Source: Rhodococcus antarcticus (GTDB taxonomy: Bacteria; Actinomycetota; Actinomycetes; Mycobacteriales; Mycobacteriaceae). Taken from it: DNA of 64,000 nucleotides. Where the stretch lies: positions 186,001 to 250,000 of the forward strand of contig NZ_CP110615.1 in NCBI RefSeq assembly GCF_026153295.1. The letters are read 5' to 3'. Positions 35,225 to 42,680 of the stretch are shown here, piece by piece. Positions within the stretch are counted from its first letter, which is position 1, and each line of letters opens with the position of its first letter. The translations under genes and the position numbers were made by a program. The notes below the pieces were generated by a model. That model was not told the origin of the DNA. It saw only the letters and a program-made list of their open reading frames with translations, and did no database searches.

Positions 35225-36904
35225 TCAGACCGTGCGCCCCCGGCCGGCGCGGTACCAGCGCACCAGGGCGTCGGTCGAGGAGTCGTCCTGCGGGGCTGGC
35301 GCCGCCTCGGCGGTGAGCACGGGCGTCAGCGCCTGGGCCTGGGTCTTGCCGAGCTCCACGCCCCACTGGTCGAAGCTGTCGATGCCCCAGATGGTCCCCT
35401 GGACGAACACCACGTGCTCGTAGAGCGCCACCAGCTGGCCGACGACCGACGGGGTGAGCCGCGGGGCCAGGATCGAGGTGGTGGGCCGGTTGCCGGGCAT
35501 CACCTTGTGCGCCACCACGTCCGCCGCCGTGCCCTCGGCTGCGATCTCCTCGGCGGTCTTCCCGAAGGCCAGCACCTTGGTCTGGGCGAAGAAGTTGCTC
35601 ATCAGCAGGTCGTGCATGCTGCCGGTGCCGTCCATGGTCGCCACGTCCTCCAGCGGCTCCGCGAAGCCCAGGAAGTCCGCCGGCACCAGCCGGGTCCCCT
35701 GGTGCAGCAGCTGGTAGAACGCGTGCTGGCCGTTGGTGCCCGGCTCGCCCCAGTAGACCTCTCCGGTCGGTGTGGTCACCGGGGTGCCGTCGGCGCGGAC
35801 GGACTTGCCGTTGCTCTCCATGGTCAGCTGCTGCAGGTAGGCGGCGAAGCGGCCCAGGTCGTTCGAGTAGGGCAGCACGGCCTTGCTGCCGGCGCCGAAG
35901 AAGCTGGAGCTCCACACCCCGAGCAGGCCGAGCAGGACGGGGGCGTTCTCGGCCAGCGGCGCGGTCGCGAAGTGCACGTCCACCTGGTGGAACCCGTCCA
36001 GCAGCTCGGCGAAGCGGTCCCTGCCGATCGCAGCCATCACGGACAGCCCGATGGCGGAGTCCACGGAGTAGCGCCCACCCACCCAGTCCCAGAAGCCGAA
36101 CATGTTGGCGGTGTCGATGCCGAAGGCGGAGACCTTCTCGGCGTTGGTGCTCACGGCGACGAAGTGCTTCGCCACCGCGCTCTCGTCGGCGCTGCTGCCG
36201 TCCTCGCCGAGACCCTCGAGCAGCCACCGCTTGGCCGCCGTCGCGTTCGTCAGCGTCTCCAGCGTGCCGAAGGTCTTGGAGGCGACGACGAACAGCGTCC
36301 TCGCGGGGTCGAGCCCGGCCGTCGTCGCGACGAGGTCGGCAGGGTCCACGTTGGACACGAACCGGACGTCCGGTCCGTCCGCGTGGTGCCGCAGCGCCTG
36401 GTGCACCATCACCGGCCCCAGGTCGGACCCGCCGATGCCGATGTTGACCACCGTCGTGATCCGCTCGCCCGTGGCGCCGGTCCACTCGCCGGAGCGGAGC
36501 CGGTCGGTGAACTCGCCCATCCGGTCCAGCACGCCGTGCACGTCGGCGACGACGTCCTGGCCGTCCACCACGAGCTCGGCCTCCCGGGGCAGGCGCAGCG
36601 CGGTGTGCAGCACGGCCCGGTCCTCGCTGGTGTTGATGTGCTCGCCGCGCAGCATGGCGTCGCGGTGGGCGGGCACCCCGGCAGCCTCGGCCAGGTCGAC
36701 GAGCAGGGCGAGGGTCTCCCGGGTGACGCGCTGCTTGGAGTAGTCCAGGTGCAGGTCGGCCACGTCGACGGTCAGCTCGCGCCCGCGCTCGGGATCGTCG
36801 GCGAAGATCTGCCGCAGGTGCAGCGCGCCGACGCTCTGGTGGTGGGCGAGCAGGGCCCGCCAGGCCGGGGTCGCGGTGATGTCGCTCGGTGCGGTCGAGG
36901 TCAT
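35225..36904 (-). CDS. pgi: Glucose-6-phosphate isomerase
   Basis: A 559-residue phosphoglucose isomerase that interconverts glucose-6-phosphate and fructose-6-phosphate. Sugar-phosphate and catalytic regions are intact: [73 protein letters not shown] (with the catalytic His) and [11 protein letters not shown]. The closing [15 protein letters not shown] holds the last catalytic Lys. The length is typical. The ATG at 36904 opens the conserved [18 protein letters not shown]. Its 3' end runs straight into the octamer repeat array, and the strand-opposed DUF3054 operon ends on the other side. Confidence 0.97.
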   Translation of the reverse strand: MTSTAPSDITATPAWRALLAHHQSVGALHLRQIFADDPERGRELTVDVADLHLDYSKQRVTRETLALLVDLAEAAGVPAHRDAMLRGEHINTSEDRAVLHTALRLPREAELVVDGQDVVADVHGVLDRMGEFTDRLRSGEWTGATGERITTVVNIGIGGSDLGPVMVHQALRHHADGPDVRFVSNVDPADLVATTAGLDPARTLFVVASKTFGTLETLTNATAAKRWLLEGLGEDGSSADESAVAKHFVAVSTNAEKVSAFGIDTANMFGFWDWVGGRYSVDSAIGLSVMAAIGRDRFAELLDGFHQVDVHFATAPLAENAPVLLGLLGVWSSSFFGAGSKAVLPYSNDLGRFAAYLQQLTMESNGKSVRADGTPVTTPTGEVYWGEPGTNGQHAFYQLLHQGTRLVPADFLGFAEPLEDVATMDGTGSMHDLLMSNFFAQTKVLAFGKTAEEIAAEGTAADVVAHKVMPGNRPTTSILAPRLTPSVVGQLVALYEHVVFVQGTIWGIDSFDQWGVELGKTQAQALTPVLTAEAAPAPQDDSSTDALVRWYRAGRGRTV

Positions 36905-36970
36905 CTGCCCATCGTGGCCCGAACGTCGGCGCGGTGCCACGTCGCACGCTCCTGCGACCGGTGGACGAGG

Positions 36971-37006
36971 CGCTCCCCGTCCACCGGGGGGTGTGGACGG
37001 GGAGCG
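36971..37006 (-). terminator. Strong hairpin, likely terminator of the small membrane protein gene upstream of pgi
   Basis: Perfect 14-bp arms (CGCTCCCCGTCCAC and its complement) at 36971-36984 and 36993-37006 enclose an 8-nt loop. The hairpin lies between two minus-strand genes, 139 bp after the upstream one and 66 bp before pgi. It would separate their transcripts, or act in the pgi leader. Confidence 0.6.
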
Positions 37007-37018
37007 AGGACGACAGTA

Positions 37019-37038
37019 CCTGTACTTGCGAGTACAGG
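37019..37038. promoter_or_regulatory. 20-bp palindrome upstream of pgi
   Basis: CCTGTACTTGCGAGTACAGG is a perfect inverted repeat with 8-bp arms and a 4-bp centre, in a locally AT-richer segment about 115 bp upstream of the pgi start. It looks like a dimeric repressor site rather than a terminator. No regulator can be named. Confidence 0.5.
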
Positions 37039-37144
37039 CACTCGTCCTGAGCCGTTTCTCAGCGAGACGTCGATCGCGTCCGGGCCCCTGCCCTCTCGCG
37101 TGAGTTCCGGGGCACCCGCACGCTGCTGCACGAGGCCGAGGAGG

Positions 37145-37411
37145 TCAGAAGACGCTGATCGCGCGGCCCACCATGCCGACGACGATGAGCAGCAGGAACA
37201 CCCCGAACACGATGGCGAAGCCGATCAGCCAGGGGCTCTTGCCCACCGGGGGTGGCTCTTGCCTGGTCGCGTACTCCGCGGTGGCGGACGCCTCGGCCGG
37301 GGGGGTGTCGCCGGCGGGGACGCCGGTGCCGGCGTCGAGCCCGGTGGTGGTGGACGGGTCGGGGTTGGTGGACGGGTCGGGGTTGGTGCTGGGATCGGGG
37401 TTCTCGCTCAC
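37145..37411 (-). CDS. Small C-tail-anchored membrane protein (DUF6480-like)
   Basis: An 88-residue protein. Its N-terminus is three repeats of NPDPST (18-bp DNA repeats), then a GVPAGDTPPAEASATAEY region and a single C-terminal transmembrane helix (WLIGFAIVFGVFLLLIVVGMVGRAI). This arrangement (ENPDP start, GVPPGETPP-like middle, one helix) resembles the actinobacterial DUF6480 family. Function unknown. The GTG at 37411 is taken because the repeats begin directly after it. Confidence 0.7.
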   Translation of the reverse strand: MSENPDPSTNPDPSTNPDPSTTTGLDAGTGVPAGDTPPAEASATAEYATRQEPPPVGKSPWLIGFAIVFGVFLLLIVVGMVGRAISVF

Positions 37412-37501
37412 CGCTCCACGGTGGACCCTCGCACCCCTGCCCGCCCGACGAGGAGGGTGCGCGATGCCGGTCATCACCGTCACCGGGCGTAGAAAGGCCC
37501 G

Positions 37502-38119
37502 GTGACGACCGAGGCCGCCGAGCTGCCCACGCTGCGCCACGGCCGCCTGGAGGACGTGGCCGCGCTGCTCACCGGGTCCTTCCTTGTGGCCTGGGGCATC
37601 GTCCTGCTGCGCTCCGTCGGGGGTCTGTCCGGCGGCGTGGCCGGGGTGGCCTTCCTGCTCGACTACCTGGGTGTGGTGCCGGTCAGCACGGCCTTCTTCG
37701 TGCTCAACCTGCCGTTCTACTGGCTCGCGGTGCGCCGGCTCGGCTGGGAGTTCTCGCTCAAGACGTTCGCGGCCGTGGGGCTGACGTCGGCGCTGTCCTC
37801 CGCGCTGGCCCACGCGGTCAGCGTCGAGATGCCGCTGCTGCTGGCCACCTCCTTCTCCGGGCTGAGCCTGGGGCTCGGGTTCCTCGTGCTGTTCCGCCAC
37901 CGCGGCAGCGGGGGAGGGTTCGGGGTGGTGGCGTTCTACCTGCAGGAGCGGTTCGGCTGGCGGGCCGGGCTGGTGCAGCTGGCGTTCGACCTCACCGTGC
38001 TGACCGCCTCGCTGGCCGTGGTGGACCTGCGGGTGCTGCTGGCCTCGGCCGTCGGCGTCGCGGTCCTGAACCTGACGATCGCCACGAACCACCGTCCCGG
38101 GCGCTACCTCGCGCGGTGA
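37502..38119 (+). CDS. YitT family membrane protein
   Basis: A 205-residue polytopic protein with about five or six helices: DVAALLTGSFLVAWGIVLLRSVGGLSGGVAGVAFLLDYLGVVPVSTAFFVLNLPFYWLAVRRLGWEF is the YitT/DUF161 pattern (GxxGxxxGxxGvAFL...G...g...f..N.P...la...lG..F). These integral membrane proteins have no established role. GTG start at 37502, 6 bp after AAAGG. It is divergent from the DUF6480-like gene. The 222 bp downstream (38120-38341) show no gene. Confidence 0.88.
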   Translation: MTTEAAELPTLRHGRLEDVAALLTGSFLVAWGIVLLRSVGGLSGGVAGVAFLLDYLGVVPVSTAFFVLNLPFYWLAVRRLGWEFSLKTFAAVGLTSALSSALAHAVSVEMPLLLATSFSGLSLGLGFLVLFRHRGSGGGFGVVAFYLQERFGWRAGLVQLAFDLTVLTASLAVVDLRVLLASAVGVAVLNLTIATNHRPGRYLAR

Positions 38120-38341
38120 GCGCGCGCCGCGGCAGCGGTCACCGGCCCGGGTTCCACACCCAGCCGGGGAGGCGCTGCAGCGCCCGGTCGCCACCCAGCT
38201 CGTCGCGGCGAGCTGGGCGGCACGCTGACGGCTGACCCACGCCCCGAGGTTGACGTCACCGACTACGTGCGCGGCGGGGATGCGGGCGGTGCCGGGCGAG
38301 GTCGAACCCGTGCGCCTCGTCACCGGAGGCGGGGGAGCGGG

Positions 38342-38779
38342 CTACTGCTCGGCGGCGACGACGACGGCGTAGGACCCCACGCCGAGCAGTCGCTGCCCGG
38401 AGACCTCGGAGCTCTCGAGGTGCAGGGCCGTGACCCGGCCCGACTCGGCGGCGAACTCGACGTCGGTGACCTTGCCCAGGTCGTCGCCGGCCGACGACAG
38501 CACCCGCTTGCCGATCAGGTGGTGGTCCTTGCCAAGCAGGGCGGCGACATCCTCGCCGGCCTCGGTGATGGCGTCTGCGCCGGCGACGGTCACCGCGTCC
38601 TCGCCGAACGCGGTGATGTCGGTGTAGCGCAGGGTGTCGCCGGAGGCGGTCTTCTTGAGCTCCAGGGCGAGCACGGAGCGCGTGGCGGGATCGACGACCA
38701 GCTCGTGGACCTTGCCCACGGTGTCGGCGGTGGAGGTGCTGACGACCTGGCGGCCCTTGGCCTCGGAGAACAGCGTCAC
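38342..38779 (-). CDS. PRC-barrel domain protein (second of a pair)
   Basis: A 145-residue protein built of two PRC-barrel-like repeats: LFSEAKGRQVVSTSTADTVGKVHELVVDPATRSVLALELKK and KDHHLIGKRVLSSAGDDLGKVTDVEFAAESGRVTALHLESS. PRC barrels bind partners in RNA processing (RimM) and in photosynthetic or stress proteins. The ATG overlaps the stop of the preceding PRC gene by 4 bp (ATGA). With the upstream 47-residue membrane protein the three form a tight operon. Confidence 0.88.
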   Translation of the reverse strand: MTLFSEAKGRQVVSTSTADTVGKVHELVVDPATRSVLALELKKTASGDTLRYTDITAFGEDAVTVAGADAITEAGEDVAALLGKDHHLIGKRVLSSAGDDLGKVTDVEFAAESGRVTALHLESSEVSGQRLLGVGSYAVVVAAEQ

Positions 38780-39366
38780 TTCGGTCCCTCCAGCTGGGCG
38801 CGGAACGCGGCGACCGAGGCGCCGAAGCCGGCGAGGTCGTGGCTGACGAAGTCCTTGGCGCTGGCCGGGACCATGAGGTGCTGCCCGGAGGCGGCGAGGG
38901 TGTCGGGCAGGGGGATGAGGACCTTGGTGCCCTTGGTGCCGAGCGCCTCGGAGGCCTCGATCTCGTAGCCCACCACGTCGCAGGCCCCACCGCGGGTGTC
39001 GCCCACCTCGAGGACGACGTCCACCACAGTGCCGAGGTCGGTGCCCGTGTCGGTGAGGACCTGGGAACCGAGGACGTCACCCCCCGAGCCGCCGGACGCG
39101 GCCGAGGCGTCGAGCAGGGTCTGGGTGGGCTCGAGGACGCTCTCGTCGGCGATCATGACGGCGTCGGACCCGAGCGCGGTGACCGCGCTCCACGCCAGCG
39201 ACTGCTTCAGCGGACCCGAGAACAACCCGCGCCCGGCCAGGGTGAACCCGCCGACGGCCCCGCCCCCGGCGGCGTAGACGACGTCCTTGACCTGCGCGAC
39301 GTCCTCGCCGGCCATGGTGACCACCGGCCGCTTGGTGATCTCGCTGGTGCGCATCAGCCGGCTCAC
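38776..39366 (-). CDS. PRC-barrel domain protein (first of a pair)
   Basis: A 196-residue protein with two PRC-barrel repeats: MRTSEITKRPVVTMAGEDVAQVKDVVYAAGGGAVGGFTLAGRG, which continues into GPLKQSLAWSAVTALGSDAVMI, and DVLGSQVLTDTGTDLGTVVDVVLEVGDTRGGACDVVGYEIEAS. It ends in a short helical tail. The GTG at 39366 overlaps the stop of the small upstream gene (GTGA), favouring it over the ATG at 39354. It is paralogous to the next gene; the pair may form a heteromer. Function unknown. Confidence 0.87.
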   Translation of the reverse strand: MSRLMRTSEITKRPVVTMAGEDVAQVKDVVYAAGGGAVGGFTLAGRGLFSGPLKQSLAWSAVTALGSDAVMIADESVLEPTQTLLDASAASGGSGGDVLGSQVLTDTGTDLGTVVDVVLEVGDTRGGACDVVGYEIEASEALGTKGTKVLIPLPDTLAASGQHLMVPASAKDFVSHDLAGFGASVAAFRAQLEGPK

Positions 39367-39506
39367 GGGGTGCGCCCCGTCGGGGCCGGGCCGGCGGGGT
39401 CGACGATGACGCCGCCCCGGCGCCGGCGCGCCTGCACGGCGGCGACCGCGGCCACACCCAACGCGATCACCACCACCACCAGGATCAGCCATCCCCACCA
39501 CTGCAC
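39363..39506 (-). CDS. 47-residue single-pass membrane protein leading the PRC-barrel operon
   Basis: A short gene reading MQWWGWLILVVVVIALGV then AAVAAVQARRRRGGVIVDPA and GPAPTGRTP: one transmembrane helix followed by an RRRR positive-inside patch and a short cytoplasmic tail. GAGG lies 6 nt before the GTG at 39506, and its stop overlaps the start of the first PRC-barrel gene (GTGA), both strong signs of real translation. It may anchor the PRC proteins to the membrane (inference). Confidence 0.75.
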   Translation of the reverse strand: MQWWGWLILVVVVIALGVAAVAAVQARRRRGGVIVDPAGPAPTGRTP

Positions 39507-39703
39507 GGCACACCTCATTCCCCGTCGCCGTGCGCTGGGTGCGCGGCGGACCCGTTGCGGGCAACGTACTGCTCGCGGGTGCGTTGGGCCACACCAGGAA
39601 CCGGCCGACGGCGGAGCGGGGGGGGACGGCCACGCTTCCTCGGCGAGTCGGCTGGGCGACGACGCGCACGCGCAACCGTGCCGTGCGACCCGTGGAAGAT
39701 CAC

Positions 39704-40150
39704 CGGTGGCCCTGCGTCGTCCAGCTCACCCGGGCGGCCATGCCGCACCTGCGGGCGAGCCGCGGACGACTGGTCACCGTGCGCAGCGTCGGCGGCGTGG
39801 TCGGGCAGCCGTTCAACGAGGCCTGCTGCGCGGCGAAGCGCGCCGTCGAGGGCTTCGTGGAGGCCCTCGCCCCCGTCGCGGCCAGCACCGGGGTCCGGGT
39901 CAGCGTCGTCGAGCCCGGGGTCGTGGCCAGCGAGCTCGTCAGCAGCGCCGGGCTGGACCCGCAGGCCATGCTCGCCGCCGCCGGGCCCTACGCGACCGCG
40001 CTGGGTGCCCACCTCACCCGTGTCGCGGCCCAGTTTGCCGACGTCGACGGGTCGGCCGTGCAGTCCCTCACCACCCCCTGGGTCACCGGCTGTCCGCCCG
40101 CCCCACCCGACGTCGCCGCGGAGGCGCTCCGCACGGCCGAGCCGGGCTCA
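39704..40150 (+). pseudogene. Decayed short-chain dehydrogenase fragment
   Basis: The frame reads VQLTRAAMPHLRASRGRLVT, VRSVGGVVGQPFNEACCAAK, RAVEGFVEALAPVAASTGVR and VSVVEPGVVASELVSSAG: the middle and C-terminal part of an SDR. The cofactor-binding N-terminal half is missing and the catalytic YxxxK motif has become CCAAK (Tyr to Cys). No start codon or ribosome site fits, and the frame continues into antisense of the DUF1295 gene. A remnant truncated at both ends. The upstream gap 39507-39703 shows nothing else. Confidence 0.75.
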
Positions 40151-40975
40151 GGTCGTGGCGAGCGGCCGGGGGAAGAAGAAGGGGACGCGCTGCTGGTAGT
40201 CGGCGTACCCGGGCCGGTCCTGCATGTGCTTCTCGGTGCGCCGGGCCCCGGTGGCGAACATGAGGATGTAGGACATCAGCGCGGGTGCGGGCAGCGCCCA
40301 CGCCGCCGGTGACGACGCCGCGGCGGCGAGGTAGGCGCCGTCCCACACGATCGAGTCCCCCAGGTAGTTCGGGTGCCGCGAGAGGCCCCAGAGCCCGGTG
40401 TCGAGGACGTCGGGCTTCCCGCCGCCCTCGAAGTCGCCGTCCTCGGCGGCCTTGAACTGGTCCTTCTGCCGGTCGGCGAGGGCCTCGACGACGGCACCGC
40501 CCACCATGACCGCGATCCCGGCGGGGGCGAGCCAGCGGCGGGAGGAGCGGGGCAGGGTCGAGGCGGCGGCGAGCTGGAGCGGCAGCGACACCACCAGCTG
40601 TGACAGGCCCTGCGTCAGGAACACCTTGGCCAGCACCTTCGGGGTGGAGGCGCCGTCGAGGAACTCGACGTAGCGGGGATCGACCTCGTCGGTGCCGGCC
40701 ATCCGGCCGACCATCTGCTTCTCCAGGCGCACCGCCCAGCCGGTGGTCACCGCGGCCAGGGCCCAGCGACGGCGCGCGTCACCGCGGCCGACGGTCGCCC
40801 CGACCAGCGAGATCGCCGCCAGGCCGGGCCCCCACACCGCGTCGGCGTAGTCCGGCCGCCCGCGGCGCAGCGCGACGGTGGCCGTGACGGCCTGGGCGAG
40901 GGTCACCACGGCGACGGACGCGCCGGCGACCGTCCGCAGGTTGCCGGTGTCCAGGCCTCGGCGGCGCAGGGCCAC
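40148..40975 (-). CDS. DUF1295 family membrane protein (steroid 5-alpha-reductase-like)
   Basis: A 275-residue polytopic membrane protein. The C-terminal FGGGKPDVLDTGLWGLSRHPNYLGDSIVWDG and RTEKHMQDRPGYADYQQRVPFFFP are signatures of the DUF1295/steroid 5-alpha-reductase C-terminal domain that binds NADPH. It probably reduces or modifies a lipid or steroid-like substrate in the membrane. The GTG at 40975 lies 2 bp after the stop of the SRPBCC gene, so the two are cotranscribed. Confidence 0.9.
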   Translation of the reverse strand: MALRRRGLDTGNLRTVAGASVAVVTLAQAVTATVALRRGRPDYADAVWGPGLAAISLVGATVGRGDARRRWALAAVTTGWAVRLEKQMVGRMAGTDEVDPRYVEFLDGASTPKVLAKVFLTQGLSQLVVSLPLQLAAASTLPRSSRRWLAPAGIAVMVGGAVVEALADRQKDQFKAAEDGDFEGGGKPDVLDTGLWGLSRHPNYLGDSIVWDGAYLAAAASSPAAWALPAPALMSYILMFATGARRTEKHMQDRPGYADYQQRVPFFFPRPLATT

Positions 40976-40977
40976 GA

Positions 40978-41415
40978 TCAGCCCCCGAGTCCGTCGAGGA
41001 CACCGGTGAGCTGCTCGACGAGGTCGTTGCCGATCTTCTCGAAGACCACCTTGGCGATGGGCGACGCGAGCTTGGCGGCGCCGTGGAAGTCCAGCTCGTT
41101 GGTGTAGACCACGGTCGACCCACTCCCGTTCGGGGTGACCTCGATCGTCTCGGTCGAGGTCGCGGTGTCGTTGCGGCCGACGAGCACGAGGCGGCTGCCG
41201 GTGAGCTCCTCCAGCGTGTAGACGAGGTCGGTGCTGACGCCCGCGATCTTCGACGTGTTGTGCCAGGAGGCCCCCACCTCGACCGGCCCGCTGCCCACGC
41301 GCACGCAGCTCTCGGTACCGGGGTCCCAGGCCTCGGCGTGGGCGAAGTCGGCCAGGTAGGGCACGACCACCTCCGGCGCGGTGGTGACGTGGAGGGTGCG
41401 GGACACGGTGGGCAT
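40978..41415 (-). CDS. SRPBCC family protein (polyketide cyclase/dehydrase type)
   Basis: A 145-residue START-fold protein: VSRTLHVTTAPEVVVPYLADFAHAEAWDPGTESCVRVGSGPVEVGASWHN, strands YTLEELTGSRLVLVGRNDTATSTETIEVTPNGSGSTVVYTNELDF and the long C-terminal helix FEKIGNDLVEQLTGVLDGLGG. It is the upstream partner of the DUF1295 gene (2-bp gap), which suggests it hands a hydrophobic ligand to that membrane reductase (inference). The ATG at 41415 opens the recognisable domain. Confidence 0.85.
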   Translation of the reverse strand: MPTVSRTLHVTTAPEVVVPYLADFAHAEAWDPGTESCVRVGSGPVEVGASWHNTSKIAGVSTDLVYTLEELTGSRLVLVGRNDTATSTETIEVTPNGSGSTVVYTNELDFHGAAKLASPIAKVVFEKIGNDLVEQLTGVLDGLGG

Positions 41416-41528
41416 GCGAGCTCCTGGTGGTCGGTGGCTGCGCCGGGTGGCAGGTCCCCGTCCTACAGGGCAGCGCACCCCGGCGCCCGCGGAAGCCCGT
41501 CGGCCGGCGGCCCGGCAGTCGGTGAATT

Positions 41529-41547
41529 TTAGGGTAGCCTCACCTCT
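41529..41547. promoter_or_regulatory. IdeR/DtxR-type iron box before the ferric-iron ABC operon
   Basis: TTAGGGTAGCCTCACCTCT matches the IdeR consensus TTAGGTTAGGCTAACCTAA at 14 of 19 positions by my count. It lies 49 bp before the ATG of the substrate-binding protein gene, in an AT-rich pocket. Iron-loaded IdeR would repress the operon when iron is plentiful. Confidence 0.75.
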
Positions 41548-41596
41548 TGCGACGTGGTGTCGCAGCTCCTTCTCTCCCATCGTCGTGAGGAACCTG

Positions 41597-42679
41597 ATGC
41601 TCCCGCTGCACCTCCCCGTTCGCCGCCTCCCCGTTCGCCGCCTCCCCGTTCGCCGCCGTGCCGCCGCCGCTGCCCTCACGCTGGCCGCCGCCATGGCCGT
41701 CACGGCGTGCTCGGCCCCTGGAGCCTCGAGCGACGCCGGTGCTGGGGGCGACACCACGCTCGTGCTGTACAACGCCCAGCACGAGGACCTCGCTCAGGCA
41801 GAGGTCGACGCGTTCACCGCCCAGACGGGGGTGAAGGTCGAGCTCCGCAACGGGGACGACTCCGAGCTGGGCAACCAGATCGTGGCCGAGGGCGATGCCT
41901 CCCCGGCCGACGTCTTCGTCACCGAGAACTCCCCGGCGATGACGCTGGTCGCTTCTCGGGGCCTGCTCGCGCCGGTGGAGGCGGCGACCCGCGACCAGGT
42001 GCCCGCGCAGTACCAGGCGAACGACGGCAGCTGGGTCGGCTGGGCCGCCCGGGCCACGGTGCTGCCCTACGACACGCGCGTCCTGACCGCAGCGGCGATG
42101 CCTGCCTCGATCCTGGACCTGGCGGACCCGGCCTGGGCGGGCAAGGTCGGCATCGCCCCGGGCGGAGCGGACTTCCAAGCCATCGTCAGCGCCGTGCTCT
42201 CGCTGCGCGGCGAGCAGGCCACCGCGGACTGGCTGACCGGGCTCAAGAGCAACGCCCGGATCTACCAGAGCAACAGCGCGGTGATGAAGGCCGTCGACGC
42301 CGGTGAGGTCGAGACCGGGATCATCTACCACTACTACTGGTTGAAGGACCAGGCCGAGGGGGCCCCGAACAGTGCGAACGTGGCGCTGAAGTACCTCGGC
42401 AACCAGGATCCCGGCGCGTTCGTGAGCGTCTCCGGCGCAGGTGTGCTCAAGTCCAGCCGCCACCCGGAGCAGGCCCAGCAGCTCGTCGCGTTCCTGACCA
42501 GCCAGCGCGGGCAGGAGGTCTCCGCGCAGAGCACCAACCTCGAGTACACCGTCGCCTCCGGGGTCGCCTCCAACCCGGCGCTGCGCCCGCTCGCCGAGCT
42601 GGGGGCTCCGGCGGTCGACCTCACCGCGCTGAACGGACCCCAGGTCGTGACGATGATGCAGAACGCCGGGTTGATCTGA
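41597..42679 (+). CDS. Ferric-iron ABC transporter substrate-binding lipoprotein
   Basis: A 360-residue lipoprotein of the FbpA/FutA (extracellular solute-binding family 1) group. The signal peptide ends in the lipobox MAVTACSAPG. TLVLYNAQHEDLAQAEVDAFTAQTGVKVELRNGDDSELGNQIVAEGDASPADVF and IYHYYWLKDQ (paired tyrosines typical of Fe3+ ligation) mark it as an iron binder. Three LPVRR repeats (15-bp DNA repeats, 41611-41655) lengthen the signal-peptide N-region. The ATG follows GAGGA. First gene of the operon, behind the iron box. Confidence 0.93.
   Translation: MLPLHLPVRRLPVRRLPVRRRAAAAALTLAAAMAVTACSAPGASSDAGAGGDTTLVLYNAQHEDLAQAEVDAFTAQTGVKVELRNGDDSELGNQIVAEGDASPADVFVTENSPAMTLVASRGLLAPVEAATRDQVPAQYQANDGSWVGWAARATVLPYDTRVLTAAAMPASILDLADPAWAGKVGIAPGGADFQAIVSAVLSLRGEQATADWLTGLKSNARIYQSNSAVMKAVDAGEVETGIIYHYYWLKDQAEGAPNSANVALKYLGNQDPGAFVSVSGAGVLKSSRHPEQAQQLVAFLTSQRGQEVSAQSTNLEYTVASGVASNPALRPLAELGAPAVDLTALNGPQVVTMMQNAGLI
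41611..41655. repeat. Three 15-bp tandem repeats in the signal peptide of the iron-binding lipoprotein
   Basis: CCTCCCCGTTCGCCG occurs three times without a gap, encoding LPVRR LPVRR LPVRR. The repeat enlarges the positively charged N-region of the signal peptide. Confidence 0.93.
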
Positions 42680-42680
42680 G

